Shown piece by piece: positions 25,162 through 36,914 of a stretch of 38,483 bases of DNA. Position numbers and translations under genes: made by a program. Source of the DNA: Phlyctochytrium arcticum. Lineage: Eukaryota > Chytridiomycota > Chytridiomycetes > Chytridiales > Chytridiaceae. The stretch's first letter is position 1. Every line of letters starts with the position of its first letter. The notes beneath the pieces were generated by a model, which worked only from the letters and a program-made list of their open reading frames with translations, was not told where the DNA came from and ran no database searches. Where the stretch lies: the NCBI GenBank assembly GCA_025602905.1, contig JAHLKI010000070.1, positions 1-38,483 of the forward strand, written 5' to 3'.

Positions 25162-27616
25162 TTAAGCATCTTCAGTGTAGTTTCTAAATTCTAGTATTAA
25201 TATTCGTTACGCAAAAAATCATTTTGACTCTTACCCAGGCACGACCCCCTCCAGCACCTGTCCCTTTCGATGTACTCGTACCCTCCACCACCTGTGTATG
25301 TTAGTTTATTAGCATTAGCTTTCCACTGGTAAGGCGCGGAATTTACCCGTCCTCCTGCTTCTCCAAGACATCCAGCGCTTCTCCGGCAGATACCATGAGC
25401 TCATCATTCTCCCCACTCCCCGTAAAGTCATACACCACTTTTGCTTGGCCAATTACGTCGACCGCTGCTTTGTGAGCTGGTGGGGGCGGTGGTGGACCTG
25501 ATGCTTTCCTCACATGCTGCTGCGCATCACTGGCTTTGTCTGGTTCATGGGACTCTTCCGACGTTGGGAGGTCAGCGGCCAGCGACTTGTGCGAGCTGGC
25601 CTTTTCCGCTGAAGCAGTCGGACCTGATGGAGCAGGTGGAGGGGGTGGTGGAGGAGGCGGCGCACTCGTTGCGACTGGGGAGGTGGGTGTAGGCGGAGCC
25701 TCGCCATGCCCAACATTCATACTTGAGCGAGAGTTTTGCGTCTCCACTGGCGTAAAGGCTTCCGGCGTCTCCATCTCCTCTGCATCCTCTTCTGTATGTG
25801 TCGAAAACGGATTGGGTGCTCCAGCGCTGCCGACATTGCTCATGCTCTTTATGCTGCTCGTGTCTGACAAGGGGGTAATGGGGCTTTGGCTCTGATGCGC
25901 GCCAGATGCTCCCGCTTCCGCATCCATATAAGCCGCAATAGGCTTTCCATTAAGGGTCGGCGCGGGGGGTGGTGCAACTCCGTCAATCGAAGCAAGGTAG
26001 ACCTGGAGTTTATACTTTTTGTGCATGAGAACGGCAGTACGATACGTAAAGCCATTATGTTGATCGTCCAAATCACGCTGGACTTTGTAGTCTTTCGCGA
26101 TTTCTGGTTTGTTCTTGTAGACGCTGATAAGGGTTTCGACTCCCGCAAGCCGTTTTTCCACCTCTGCCAAGTCCTTATCGAGAACTTTGATCCGTTCGGT
26201 TGCCTTCTTTTTCCCTTGTTTGGGCGGGAGAACAATGATGGCATCCTCCTTACTATCGTCGAGCTCTGCATTGCCTTTTGTAAACTGCCTAGTAACGGTC
26301 TTGTTCTTCATGGCGGACGGAGCCAAAGCGCGTTCTTCAAATGTGAAATCTTGGGGGTATGGTGCATGAGTTTGGGACATTTTGATAAAGGTGGCAGAAT
26401 CGTAGTTGGGCGTTATCTTGTCGAATATTTCTACCATACTTTGGATGGCCCGAGATACACTGGGGAGCTGGCCTTGAAGAAGGTCGGAATACCGAAGGAA
26501 ACACGTTTTGATGAATGCAACCCGGTTTTGCTCGTCTTTGCTTTGGATAATCTAGAAAAGGGCCCATTAATGAACAGAGGGAAGGGATTGACAACCAATT
26601 CACTCACGTCAAGCATGTTTGGCAGCGTTTCCATGTAAAATTTGTCCTTGGCCGCATTAGTCTGATCTAGAAAGCATCAACAAGATCTAAGTCAATGAAC
26701 CCCCGCGGCTTGTCCATTCTGATCCTTACTTATGCATTCTTGATACGCATCCGCGCATTCCTTCGCAAAGATTGCCTTCTTCTCAGCATCATTCCGCAAC
26801 TATATCCGTCCACAATTTAAGACACCTTTCTCACGTACATCAGAGCAGCCATGCGAACCTTTTCGATATCCTTGGCCGTCTTGTTCATATCCTGATTGGC
26901 ACTTTCATACGCTTGGCGCGCAACGTCCATATCCCGAGTCGCCTTGTCATACTTTTGACGCATTTTCTCAAGATTTTCGACCACCTTGCGATACTCTGCC
27001 ACCGCTTTACGCACGTCGTCAAAGAGCTAGTTCCAAGACTATCTTTAGGAGAGAGATGCACCGGATGTGAATATTTCAGAACTGACCAGCTTGAACAGTT
27101 TCTCGTTATCCTTGATCTGCACTTTGATACTTTTCCTGAGCTCACCGTCAAGCTGCTCGGAGAGGGATGTGTGGAAAGAGGCCGTGTACTCTGTCATGGT
27201 CAGTATTTGCATCCAGCTTTGCGAGCATGTACTGCAAACATGATAATATGCCGTATCAGTAAAAATGTAAAAAGCAAACATTTTGAGCATATGTTGCGTA
27301 CCCACTCATAACTGCAACACCCAGTCCTTTATGCGCTGCTGCGCTATTAGCCTCCTCCCGTTGCGCTTTTACGAGTTTGTTGAGTTGTTTTGCATAATCC
27401 AACTCGATTTCGGCGCGACGCTTCAGAAATTCATTCATCCGTTCCAGAGACTGCGTTCCCATTTTACTGTAATGCTCTATATTTTCCCATTGGTCCTAAA
27501 AAATAGAGAAAAAAATGGCCAACAGTGATGAATACTTTTGCACACCTAGGCGGGTGGGAAATTGTTTTGCCTACCCAGAGTGTTCGACCAAACCTGGTCG
27601 CCTCAACTTCTGCCAT
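25162..27616 (-). CDS. F-BAR/HR1/SH3 adaptor (CIP4/Toca-1/Bzz1-like)
   Basis: Nine exons give 661 residues: 27616-27575, 27495-27302, 27231-27087, 27026-26835, 26799-26730, 26666-26608, 26551-25347, 25291-25235 and 25183-25162. Every junction is GT-AG and phases match. The F-BAR domain spans about residues 8-265: FGRTLWDQWENIEHYSKMG, then FLKRRAEIELDYAKQLNKL, then long helices. An HR1-like coiled coil follows at about 347-423 (ERIKVLDKDLAEVEKRLAG), then an acidic/Pro region with a nine-proline run near 532. One C-terminal SH3 domain occupies 607-661 (VVYDFTGSGENDEL, EDGWWRVRV, VVPGNY). Relatives curve membrane and recruit WASP/Las17 to endocytic actin; HR1 binds Rho-type GTPases. Yeast Bzz1 has two SH3 domains, this protein one, as in Toca-1. 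The final exon is only seven codons plus stop. Upstream, VPS45 ends 643 bp away on the same strand. Confidence 0.93.
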
Positions 27617-28258
27617 GACAAGATCCTTTGCCGTTCGCGTCTTTTCCAAAGTACGTTGTTCACCCAAATGATCCAATCTACCAGATCAAAAAACACGCGA
27701 CGCAATCTGCGAGCGTTCTTCACAGGTCCAATCGCAAAGACAGTTTGCATTAAATGATCCTGAAAAATCAGGCAAAAGGGACAAACGAGGCTTTGCAAAG
27801 TATTCTATTTTAAGAACTTTTCAGCAAAGTACAGCAGCTGTGCAAACGATTTCGAGATAATGGTACAGTGGACAGTATATACAAAACAAAAAGTGGTAAT
27901 CTTGAGGGGTCGTTCGATGAGTAGGATACGCTACCGACCTATATAGGAGAACGAGAAGAAACAAGTTAAGAGATGTAGGTGAAACAACAATCGACTCATG
28001 CCAAGCGGGAAGACAAGAGACACGAGGTAACATCCTTCATACAACACCGGCAAAGAGCTTGTATTGGATTTCAATGATATAATAAAGCCATGGATGGGTT
28101 GGGGAGGATATACACACAGATTTAGACTTCAATCAAATGGTCAAAAAACCAAGCGATCAATGGCCGGTGGCCAATGCACGCCATAAAGAAGAGTGGCAAG
28201 ATCCCGTGCGGGGCCAGTGTCAGCAACCTGGGTCTCTCCTCTGGTTTGGCATTGCCAG
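27617..28258. promoter_or_regulatory. Promoter of the F-BAR gene and 3' flank of VPS45
   Basis: No gene is visible. Short - strand frames at 27571-27798 and 27821-28033 are shadows of exon 1 and its upstream region. If the last VPS45 exon were spliced again instead of read to its TAA, its end would fall in the right part of this spacer. Confidence 0.4.
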
Positions 28259-30587
28259 TTACCCAATCCGTGAGGTGCGCAGACGTTCCATTCGAGGGGA
28301 AATAGGTGCGGAGGCTGCGTGCTTACCAGTTCCAGACCGTGATACAGATTCGCTGACCTCGCGCAGAAAGCTAAAGTTTACCATTGTAAGATCCAGGCGT
28401 CCTGGTACCAGTGATGGGAAATACTTACCTTTGTGAATTGTGCACAGTGGTCCCCCCTAATACTATGCGTACACCAGGGTTGGCTGCGTTAAGCTTGTGG
28501 ATTTCGTAAGCTTCTGCATATGTGGCCCCTCCAATCATGAAAACGATGATGTCTTGTGGTCTGAAGTGGCGAGTTGTGAGATGCAGAACCATATTCAAGC
28601 CCCGCAGTCCGTAACTTACTTGTCGCGAGTGTTTCCCTCAATGAACGGATATAGATTGTCCTTCATTTTACCTTTGATGCAATCTTGCAGGACTTCTACC
28701 ATGTGCGGTATGTGCTGAGTATATACGTTCTCGACGCCCTAGACATCAACTATAGTAAGACACACGCGTTTGCAGTCAAGAGTACTATTTTACCTGCAGA
28801 CCCTTGAACACATTTTTCGTGCGGGCAAAAACATTTTGGTTCGAAAATAAATCTTCCAAACGCTGATCCGTACCCGCGTACTGTGTAATTTGCGATACCA
28901 ACTAGCATATACCGAATCAGAAAAACTATCCGTAATTGCATGGATCAGGAGCTTACCGCGACTTTGCGTTCGCCCACGCCAGAGCGTGCCAGCATCTCGG
29001 CTAGTTGGGCAGATGCATTGTTTGGTGACTTTTCATAGCGTAGCGCGTACAGCAAGACAAGTCGAACTTTGGCATCCTCTGTAACATCTGTCCTTTCAAT
29101 GATTGTTCGCAAGCTCTGTGGGTACAGTAAGTGTACTGTGCCACGTCATAGGTACCTGTCGGCTTACCTTCAGGTCTTGAGTGTGGTTATCATTCACGGC
29201 CAAACTCTGCTCCAACTCCCCCACTTCCATCAAATGTTGCCTTGCAACCTGCCGACTAAGTTCTCCAACCAGCGTGACGTGCTTGGTGACATTGCCCGAC
29301 AACTTTCTGAATTCGGGGTAATCCTCCACAAACTTTTTCATGTCGGCAATAGAGTTGATTTGTGCTGTGTTCTTATGTTTCGATTGGTACTCGTCCACGT
29401 ATGATTTGATATTGCCGCCAAGGTCGCCCATGTTGAGAAACATGTTTCGACTGTAAAAGCTGTCTTGCTCAATGTTGAGTACGACTTCCTGACAACCGAG
29501 TTTTTTTTAAAGTTTGGCCACTACATCCGGTACCAAGGTTCCTTAAATTTACCTTCATTTCAGGTCGAATGTCTGGCAAACCGGAAAGGTCCACGCGCCC
29601 GTTATTTATGCCGATTAACTCATGCACCATCGCTTGATACGTCCACTGCAAAAGAAGCGGAGTGATAGGATCATTTCTTCGGTCCATGATGACAAGTATC
29701 GGCGGGGTGTCAGGCTTTCGGAAATCAAATAATGGCCCCTCCTGTTGCATCTGATACTGGATGTGCAAGAATGGTCGAGTTAGGACATGCTCTAAAGCCT
29801 AGCAGTACGAAATACTAACCGCGAGCTCGCTTGCCAGCTTTTTCGCCACGGCTGAACTCCGCTCATACCGAATCAATGGTCGCTTCTTTAGGGCCAGCAG
29901 GAGGGCAAGTATACCCTCGGTTGCCCTTCCAAAAGTTCGCGTATCCCATGTTTGTAAGTTTTCCGAAAATAATGGAAATTGGGGTAATGAAATGTCGAGG
30001 GAATACAGTTCATTGTTGACTGCGAGGTAATCGGCATAATACTCCTGTACTTCGCGAACAACTTCCTGCTCATCCACCTCCGCCAGACGTTCAATGTCGG
30101 ATTTGCGAAGTGTGTTGCTGAAGACTACTCTATCGTTAGTACTCTGGGGGAAGGGGTAGCCACAAATCCGAGATCATCATACAAAGGTAATAGTCTCCAT
30201 ATTTTGGCTCTCGCAACTCCTCAATCAACGCTTGAACTGATTCGCTTGTATTCCGCACAAAACATATACATCGCAAATGGCGCATCTTTTCTCGCTGCTT
30301 ATTGTCGATCCGGTCGATCAGATATACTTCTCGTTGCAATAATTGCGTTTGTGTCATGACCATGGATATTATAGATGTCTGATAAGCAAAATTCCGGTAA
30401 GTTTTCTCGAATTGCGGTGCTCGTCCCTGGTGGGAAAACGTACTGTATCTGCATCAAGTAGAAGGACTTTCATTCCCGTCACCTCAGTGATCATCTTGTT
30501 CAGATAGTTCTGCAAAGAAAGGTTGAGGGACAGTTTCCTTGCTCTCATTTGACATTCGCATACCTGAATAGATTTGATAGCGTCCAT
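28259..30587 (-). CDS. VPS45: Vacuolar protein sorting protein VPS45 (Sec1/Munc18 family)
   Basis: Eleven exons give 581 residues: 30587-30564, 30509-30444, 30378-30183, 30124-29820, 29756-29553, 29488-29168, 29115-28957, 28901-28794, 28738-28620, 28560-28429 and 28370-28259. Phases match at every junction. The length fits the family (about 570-580). Landmarks: [121 protein letters not shown] and [15 protein letters not shown]45 binds the endosomal syntaxin Tlg2/Syntaxin-16 and controls SNARE assembly for Golgi-to-endosome traffic. The third intron has TACTAAC 10 nt before its acceptor TAG; choosing that TAG gives the family spacing YLFFSN. The last exon could contain another donor (ACTG/GTAAGC), but read-through gives the expected length. 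Confidence 0.95.
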
Positions 30588-31085
30588 CTTGCACAAAAGT
30601 TCTGTATTTTTTGCGGGAAAGTTTGTGGTAGAGGAAGCGGTAGTTCGGCAACCCTCTCGTCTCTTGGTTCGGTCCAGGGCAGAGCGAGTATTTATGAGAT
30701 TAATCCTACGTCTTCATTCTCGATTTCAACGTCGGAACTTGATTCAAATCTGTCGCGTCGGAGCTGGTCAGCACGTGACGTGATCGTTCACAATTCCTGC
30801 CAATTGACAGGCTTCGAAATTTCAGAACAAACTCAAGAAGAATAAGAATATCCGAGGGTATGTATAGGGAGCTAATTGCCATCATGGTCGAGAACAGTTT
30901 TCCCGGTCAACTACTCAAAGGATTTCGAAACTTGGGAAAAGTGCGCTCTCAGGATTCGGTGACGAACACGTCTGGCGTATTCTGAAACATGCAACAATGC
31001 TGGCCAATATTGCAATGTCACCTTTATGTTCAACCAAAAAGCATCCCTGCAATAATTCTATTCCATCGATTTTATCATTCCAGTT
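30588..31085. promoter_or_regulatory. Bidirectional promoter, VPS45 / alpha-arrestin
   Basis: This 498-bp spacer lies between the divergent start codons of two membrane-traffic genes. No other gene is supported. No TATA-like element stands out near VPS45. The arrestin start region follows an AT-rich stretch at about 31035-31080. Confidence 0.45.
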
Positions 31086-32345
31086 ATGCTGGCTTCCAAA
31101 CCCGCCCGGCTTCCCCCAGCCATCATCCGCTTCGAATTCGTGATAACAAAAGAGCCGATTCTAATCCGCCAGCTCTCCCATACGGGTGCCGAAGAAACGG
31201 TTGCGGAGGATGTTGGCCAGGACTTGATGGTCGAAAGTGAGTTGGTACTAGAGTTACGGAAACGATTCAAGTTTCATTCCTTGACGGCCACCTTTCTTGG
31301 TACGATGTTATCCGATTAGATCAATTCTCAAATGGATAACCTAATTTTGCGTTGATGCAGGCGAAGAGTCGGTTCAGCTCCTAGTGTATGACGGCCAAAA
31401 ACAGCTCTGCGCAAGCCTCCAATCGTCTTCGATTTGCTTCCTTTCCCATTCACCCAGAACCCACAACTCTCGAACCCGGCGTCCACCGCTTTCCTCTCAA
31501 CTTCCTAATCAAGCCCGAATATGCGCCTTCGTATACCACTTCATACGGTGGAATCCGGTACCGTCTAAAAGCGACGCTGGACTATGAGCCTTCACTCCTC
31601 ATGCGTTTGAAGGAACCAATAGGGACATCACAGATTCGGGTTGAGAAAGATGTGTGGGTGGGAAAACGGATTATGCGACCAGAGACTTTGCCGGTTTATT
31701 CAACCGGCTCGGCGGAAGATGATGTGTCACCCGATTCATCGGAGGCAGACGAGTGGGACATGCGGCAAAAAGTAATGGATATGAAGGTCGCGACGCTGGC
31801 TTTCAAGACAATGCGCCAAATTTTGCTCGTGCCTGAAGTGTCTATGCAAGCTATACCCCTCAATGCCACGCTCTCGGTGCAAGCAGGTGCCTCCTTTACG
31901 CTTAAATCTATTAGTTTCGGATTGAAAGAAACAACCCGCAATAAGTAAGTCGCTCGTCTTGCTTTCTCTTTTAAACCCATTCACTCATTCGCATGAAACG
32001 ATGAACAGAGCTCACATCTGCGAGTCAACCTATCCAAACTCCAAAAGTATTTATGCAATCATAAAGGAAGAAAAACGGTACCTAATTGGTCCGCACGTAC
32101 ATCCCCCCATCGACCCTAAAACAACTTCATCCATCAAACTTCACCTCTTTGTTCCAACTGACGCGCATACCATCTGGCGGGACGATATACAAGCCGAGTA
32201 TATCAATACTACCCACTTCATCAAAATCGAGTGCGATGCAGTCGTGGATGGAAAAGCTCAATCGTTCAAGATGGAAATTCCAATTGGGGTGTTCGGCTGC
32301 AGAAGCGATTTTAAGAACCCAAAGTATAGGGGTTTTGTAATGTGA
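31086..32345 (+). CDS. Alpha-arrestin-like protein, reading frame broken once
   Basis: Three exons are 31086-31299, 31361-31944 and 32009-32345, with GT-AG introns. Exon 1 gives the arrestin N fold start (VLELRKRFKFHSLTATFLG) and exon 2 opens with EESVQLLVYDG. The N-fold signature PGVHRFPLNFLIKPEYAPS then GGIRYRLKATLDYE is in a frame one base away. The C fold follows (KLHLFVP). The frames join if one A is removed from the A5 run at 31397-31401; only then does exon 2 end in the phase exon 3 needs. With that, the product is about 377 residues. Alpha-arrestins recruit Rsp5/NEDD4 ubiquitin ligases to membrane cargo; I see no clear PPxY motif, so the partner is uncertain. An alternative start at the second-frame ATG (31388) would lose half the N fold. 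The break may be a sequence error; otherwise the gene is a pseudogene. Confidence 0.8.
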
Positions 32346-32485
32346 ACGGCGTATATATGGGTTTAGTTGTAGCTCAAAGCTGTTAATCTTTTTGGCGTAT
32401 TGAATAATACGAATAGCATGTACATAAGCGATGATGAATAATTTGTAAATATCTGTAATCAAAGAGATTTCCACCAGCTATCCAG

Positions 32486-34166
32486 TCAATTCTGTACCTC
32501 CTCCAATTTTTTGCGCAATTCAGCAGCAACTGGATCTTTCGACTTCAGCATGGTGGCCAGCAGGGATTTTTTCAATATATTCCAGCTCACGAATGCGGGT
32601 TTCCAAAAACTCGCGCCTGGAACGCATTTTTCGCTCATGCGCGAGTTCGAGCTCCTGTTCGCGAATTTTGGCTTCCAGCTGTGCGTTGCGGTCAATCAGG
32701 GCGGCGACGTAAGAGGCGGAGAAGATGTTTGAAGGGTTTGGAGTTGGAGACGGGGGCGTTGGTAAGTGTGAGGCTATTGGAGATATGGAGTCGGAAGAGG
32801 TGCTGGTGCTGAGTTGTAGACGGGTGATATTGATGGGCGGTTCGCCGGGTTTTTGGTACATAAGAAAGTATTGGACAGGAGGAGACGGAACTAAAGAGGT
32901 AGCTGGAGGGGAAGAGGCGAGAATGGGAGAGTTGTGGAGGCCGGAGGGGAGTACGGGGACGGAGGGGGGAAGTGAGAATCCAAAGCTGGGTGAATATAAG
33001 ATTCTCTTCGCCGCCTTTGCAACAGATGTCGATGGGGCCTACAAAACAGGGAGTTTAGTACTAGAAAAGCACACCCTTTTTTCATAAAGGGCAAAACGTA
33101 CTGCGGTAACGGAAGTTGGCCCACCATCTCCCGAGAATGGAAGGCCGGGTGAATGAGAGATTCCTTTCGCCCCTTCTGCAACAGATGTCGATGGGGCCTA
33201 CAAAGCAGTGAGCTAAGTGCCAGAAAAGAACACTTTTTTTATAAAGGACAAAACGTACTGCGGTAACAGAGGTTGGCCCACTATCACCCCCATTCGTCCC
33301 CGTCCCATCACGCACCTTCGCCATTTTCCCAACACCATAACATGGCCTCTCACCCTTGACGCTCAAATGCCGTGCGAGGGCATCCGATCGCGAAAAGTCT
33401 CGCTGGCAATGCGGACATCTATGCGGCGTGACTCCGTGCTCAAGGCGTGCATGGCGGGTCAGGTCGCGCTGGCACAAAAGGAGAGGTGACATGACTGGCA
33501 GGGAAAAGGCCTGTTCTGTGCGTGGACCAGCAGGTGGTAATTGAGGTTTTGTGGGCGAGTAAAGGTTCGGGCGCACTTGGGACAGGCATAGCGTCTCTCT
33601 GCAATTGCGCGAGAGCCGTAGGTGGTTTGTTGAATCGTATTCCGCTTTTCTAGATGCGGGGATGGTATATTTGAATGGCCAGGATCCATATGGTCCTGAG
33701 TGCTGGATTCCAAGCCATCAATTCTTACGTCCATTTCACACGCAATTGGAGGGCTCAATCCTTCCGCTTGTTCATCTAGACCGCTAGTATCCAGATCCGT
33801 TTCTCCAGCCTCTACATCCGGGGCGGATGGCTTCACGGTATCTTTGCTATCAGTGCCAGCATCATCATCTTGACCCACATCCATGGCCGTCGCCTTCGTT
33901 GTTGTGGATCTTGATGTCCTCACAGGGGGTCTACTTTTCTCATTACTGCCCTGAGCACTATCCAAATGCCCAGATGGATTCCTCCCCTCTAAATAACAGC
34001 AAATGCATGTCAGCTCTCATTGTTAGACATCAAGACCAAAAAACGGTGCTACTCGGTACAAATCGACCCGAACCAGCTCCAACGCTATAATAAGTAAAAA
34101 CCTACCGGCAGCAGGAGCAGAGACTGGGGGCCAGCCTGCCAAGAAATCAGCGACGGGACTCGCCAT
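32486..34166 (-). CDS. C2H2 zinc-finger protein with duplicated exon and C-terminal coiled coil, two frame breaks
   Basis: Four exons: 34166-34106, 33988-33259, 33197-33102 and 33038-32486. The N-terminal 130 residues are acidic and disordered. Three C2H2 fingers follow: YACPKCARTFTRPQNLNYHLLVH; one broken in frame (PFPCQSCHLSF, then QRDLTRHARLEH); and HRCPHCQRDFSRSDALARHL, whose second His is replaced by a Cys-containing tail (GERPC). Exon 3 (32 residues, starting APSTSVAEGAK) is a tandem copy of sequence at the exon 2 end and exon 4 start. The C-terminus is Ser/Pro-rich, then a coiled coil (ALIDRNAQLEAKIREQELEL). Finger 2 needs one extra base at the A4 run 33476-33479 (+ strand) to have normal F-x5-L spacing. 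The coiled coil needs one base fewer in T6 at 32567-32572 to continue to AELRKKLEEVQN. With both, phases close and the product is about 479 residues. Likely a DNA-binding transcription factor. Confidence 0.8.
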
Positions 34167-34780
34167 TGTACTTCAAGGGCCTGGAGTATGGGAAGTGGAG
34201 ATGATGGGAGGGATGCGGGCAGCGGATGTTGCGGACGACGCGGAAATTTGACAGGTCGACCTCAAGATCAACGTTGCAGCGAATCGTGCAGCAGTGATAT
34301 AGAATCCTCGCTCCTAAAACAGCACACCCATACGTTGCGGTCCTGCTACGACCTTGCTGAAGCTGCAAGCGAGTATCGCAGCGTTCGGAAAAATTCGAGA
34401 CAAGTCCCAGGGATTCAGCACACCTCTCTTGACGGATCAGCGGCCATCAACTGAGATGAATGTGCAACGAGGTCGACCTTGACCGCTATTGGCCACCGTA
34501 CAGTTACTGATCGTGGCATGTATCGGTATGCTCAAAACCCTGACACCACGGTCTATCAACTGGACAAGTCGCGAAACAACAAGGTGTGTGGAGATGGCCA
34601 TCGACACATTACGAGACCAGAACTGAGAATTCAAGAGAGGTGCAATATATATGTGTTGCTACTTGAAGATGGAGTATTACATGCAGAATGTACAAAGTAC
34701 TAATCTACAAAAACGTACAGGTCAAAAAATCCAAAGATTGTTCAAAAACGTCTTCAAATTGTCTGCCAAGAGAATCTAAT
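34167..34780. promoter_or_regulatory. Spacer between the two zinc-finger genes
   Basis: This 614-bp gap holds the promoter of the left zinc-finger gene and the 3' flank of the right one, both on the - strand. No gene is supported; a poly-Asp-free, mixed-composition frame at 34188-34454 on the + strand has no recognisable product. Confidence 0.4.
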
Positions 34781-36670
34781 CTATCGGGTATTCTGGACCA
34801 GGAAACCGCTTGGCTCCTCGTCGGTGGTGAAATCACTTTCCGTGCTGGGGTCGTTCTTATCCGAGTCATTCATTACCTCACCCCTCGATTTGGCCTCCAC
34901 GAGCATATGCCTGGCAAGGGCATCGGTCCGGCTAAAGGATTTGTGACAGAGGTGGCATTTGTACGGTCGGATACCGAGATGTTTGGAGCGCTCGTGCCGG
35001 AGTTTCTCATACTTGCGGGCAAACTTTTGCAGACAGTGGTCGCATTGGTATGGCCGCCATGAGTGCGCCGAGGCATGGTTCTTGAGTTTGGGCGCGAGTT
35101 CGGAACGCGTCGTGGCAAATCTTGCAGAGGTAACAGCCGTTGCGGGTGGCCGGATTTGACATGTTCATGGCGTTGACGCTCTCGATCGTGTGCCGCGCGC
35201 TGTTGCGATTTTGGGTGCGTGAATTTGACTCGGCGGGAATGCAAATAGAGGCGAATGATGTGGGAGGTGTTGGGGCCGGAGTAGGTGTGTCAAACGATGT
35301 TATAGACTCGGAAGGCGTGTCGTCAATCTGTTTAATCTTGCGAGGCCGCCCTCGTTTTCGAGGAGCAGGTGCCGGCGACAGCGTTGTTGAAGTGGTAATC
35401 GTACTGGGGCCCGCCACAGCAGCAGCAGCCTTGGGGGGTCGTCCCTTTTACGGGTGGGCTGCAAACCAGTATCACCGAAATACTCCAACTTGGGTGTAGG
35501 CGACTCCAACTTGGGCGTAGGCGACTCCAAGTAGGGTGAGACAATGATGCCCGGAGTTCGACTTTGTCTTGTAGGCTCGCGCGAAAGAAACGGTGCTGGA
35601 GAGGTCGAAGAAGCAGAAGAAGAGTCGCATTCTCGGGAGTAGATGGGAGACTCTTCACCGGAAAGGATATCCTCCATTTTGACAATGCTGGAAGGCATTC
35701 CCGACTCGGCCCCGCGCTGGGTGTCATAAAGCACTTGCAAACTTTTCCATGGCGACTGAGGAGCGGCTTCGTCCCGAACCCAATCGTTCACCGTGAGTTG
35801 GTCGTCATCTTCGCTCAAGCCAGGCGACAAGAATGGAGACGCGGGAGACAGTTGTGAATCTGCATGCCTTGAGTCGTGTCCAATGTGTCCGATAGGAGAC
35901 GCAGGGACTGCTCGGAATTGCTGGTCGCTCAAGCGAATTTCTTCGCCATTCTCGATCCCGCCAAACATCTGGAACGGCAAAGACGGGTACGATGCTTGCC
36001 AAGAGCCACCTGCAAATCCCTCTGCTTCGTTGTTTGAGTGAGCGGTAAAACTGGATTGGTGCCGAAATTGGCCTGCGGTTGAGAAGGCGGGTGAAGAAGG
36101 GACGTCGACGCCCAGCGTCCTGGCAATATGGATCAAATCATCCTGGCATTCGGGCGAGCTCAGCAAGGCGTCGAGGGTCGGGTTGAATTCTTCATCATTC
36201 GTAATGTTGAGAAAGGGGACTTGGAGTTGCTGTTCTTGACGCGAATCGGCATTACTCGATTGTTCCGCCTGGGCCATCATCACGGCCAGGTCAAACCGCG
36301 GAAGCGACTCGGCGGTGTGGGCAAACATGTCGGGAAACCGGTCGGTGGGTTGCCATTGCTGTTGGTCCGCGTAGGAAGAGTGTTCGGTATAGAGGTCTTG
36401 CTGGTGGGGTACCTCGGCGTACTGCGCATCTTCAAACTTGACAAACGCGTATTCGGGCGGATATGAACCACTCGCGACGGGAACGTCCAGCGTTCCTCCA
36501 CTCGACGAATAGAAGTCGGAATCATTTCGGCATGCGTCGTCGCTGACTGCAGGCCGTGTTGCAGAGTCTTGAGTTGTAGTTGTTGGGTGGGTTGCTGGCG
36601 AACTGGGGAGGGTGTTGCTGTCGCCTCTCGAAGTGGAACCTCGGCGATAGAATTGATAGTGTTCAGTCAT
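34781..36670 (-). CDS. AT-hook and C2H2 zinc-finger protein, two compensating frame breaks
   Basis: The gene appears intronless from ATG 36670 to TAG 34781-34783, about 629 residues. The N-terminal 400 residues are disordered and acidic, with a duplicated ESPTPKLESPTPKLE segment. An AT-hook follows (PRKRGRPRKIKQ), a minor-groove AT-DNA binder. Three C2H2 fingers come next: YLCKICHDAF..LKNHASAH, YQCDHCLQKFARKYEKLRHERSKH, and YKCHLCHKSFSRTDALARHM, where the second His is missing, as in the neighbour. Two single-base breaks are needed to read this through. One base is missing at the G6 run 35432-35437 (before KAAAAVAGPST). One extra base lies at the CC of TTCCGAA near 35101 (within finger 1). 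They cancel, so start and stop share a frame. The shared FSRxDALARH last finger suggests it is a paralogue of the adjacent gene. Likely transcription factor; targets unknown. Confidence 0.8.
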
Positions 36671-36914
36671 TTGAAGGAGGAGAAAGTTGTTGCCAAAAAA
36701 GTTTAACGAGGAAGTTGCGGAAAACCTCTCCCCCCGCTCCTCCTCTTTAAACCCTCATCGGCATAACTAAAGAAAAGTCTACAAAAAAAAACATCGACTC
36801 CTCCATCGCTCGACCCATCGACGATGCAGAGTCAAAATGAGCCGAACCTCCCTCGGAAAAACGAAAAGTACCGATTTTGAAACCGGCCGTGCAGCAGAAA
36901 ACCTATCAAATTCT
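36671..36914. promoter_or_regulatory. Proximal upstream region of the AT-hook/zinc-finger gene
   Basis: This stretch is pyrimidine-rich near 36726-36750 (+ strand CTCTCCCCCCGCTCCTCCTC) and has an A10 run near 36782. It probably holds the 5' UTR and core promoter of the - strand gene that starts at 36670. No gene is seen. Confidence 0.4.

Noticed and set aside
31300..31387. Alternative acceptor (CTCCTAG at 31383) to avoid the arrestin frame break
   Set aside because: With the donor at 31300 it leads to the same wrong frame and removes EESVQLL, which looks genuine.
31086..32345. Initial idea that the gene next to VPS45 is retromer subunit VPS26
   Set aside because: The FPLNFLIKPEYAPS and IRYRLKATLDYE signatures fit alpha-arrestins better; VPS26 hallmarks are absent.
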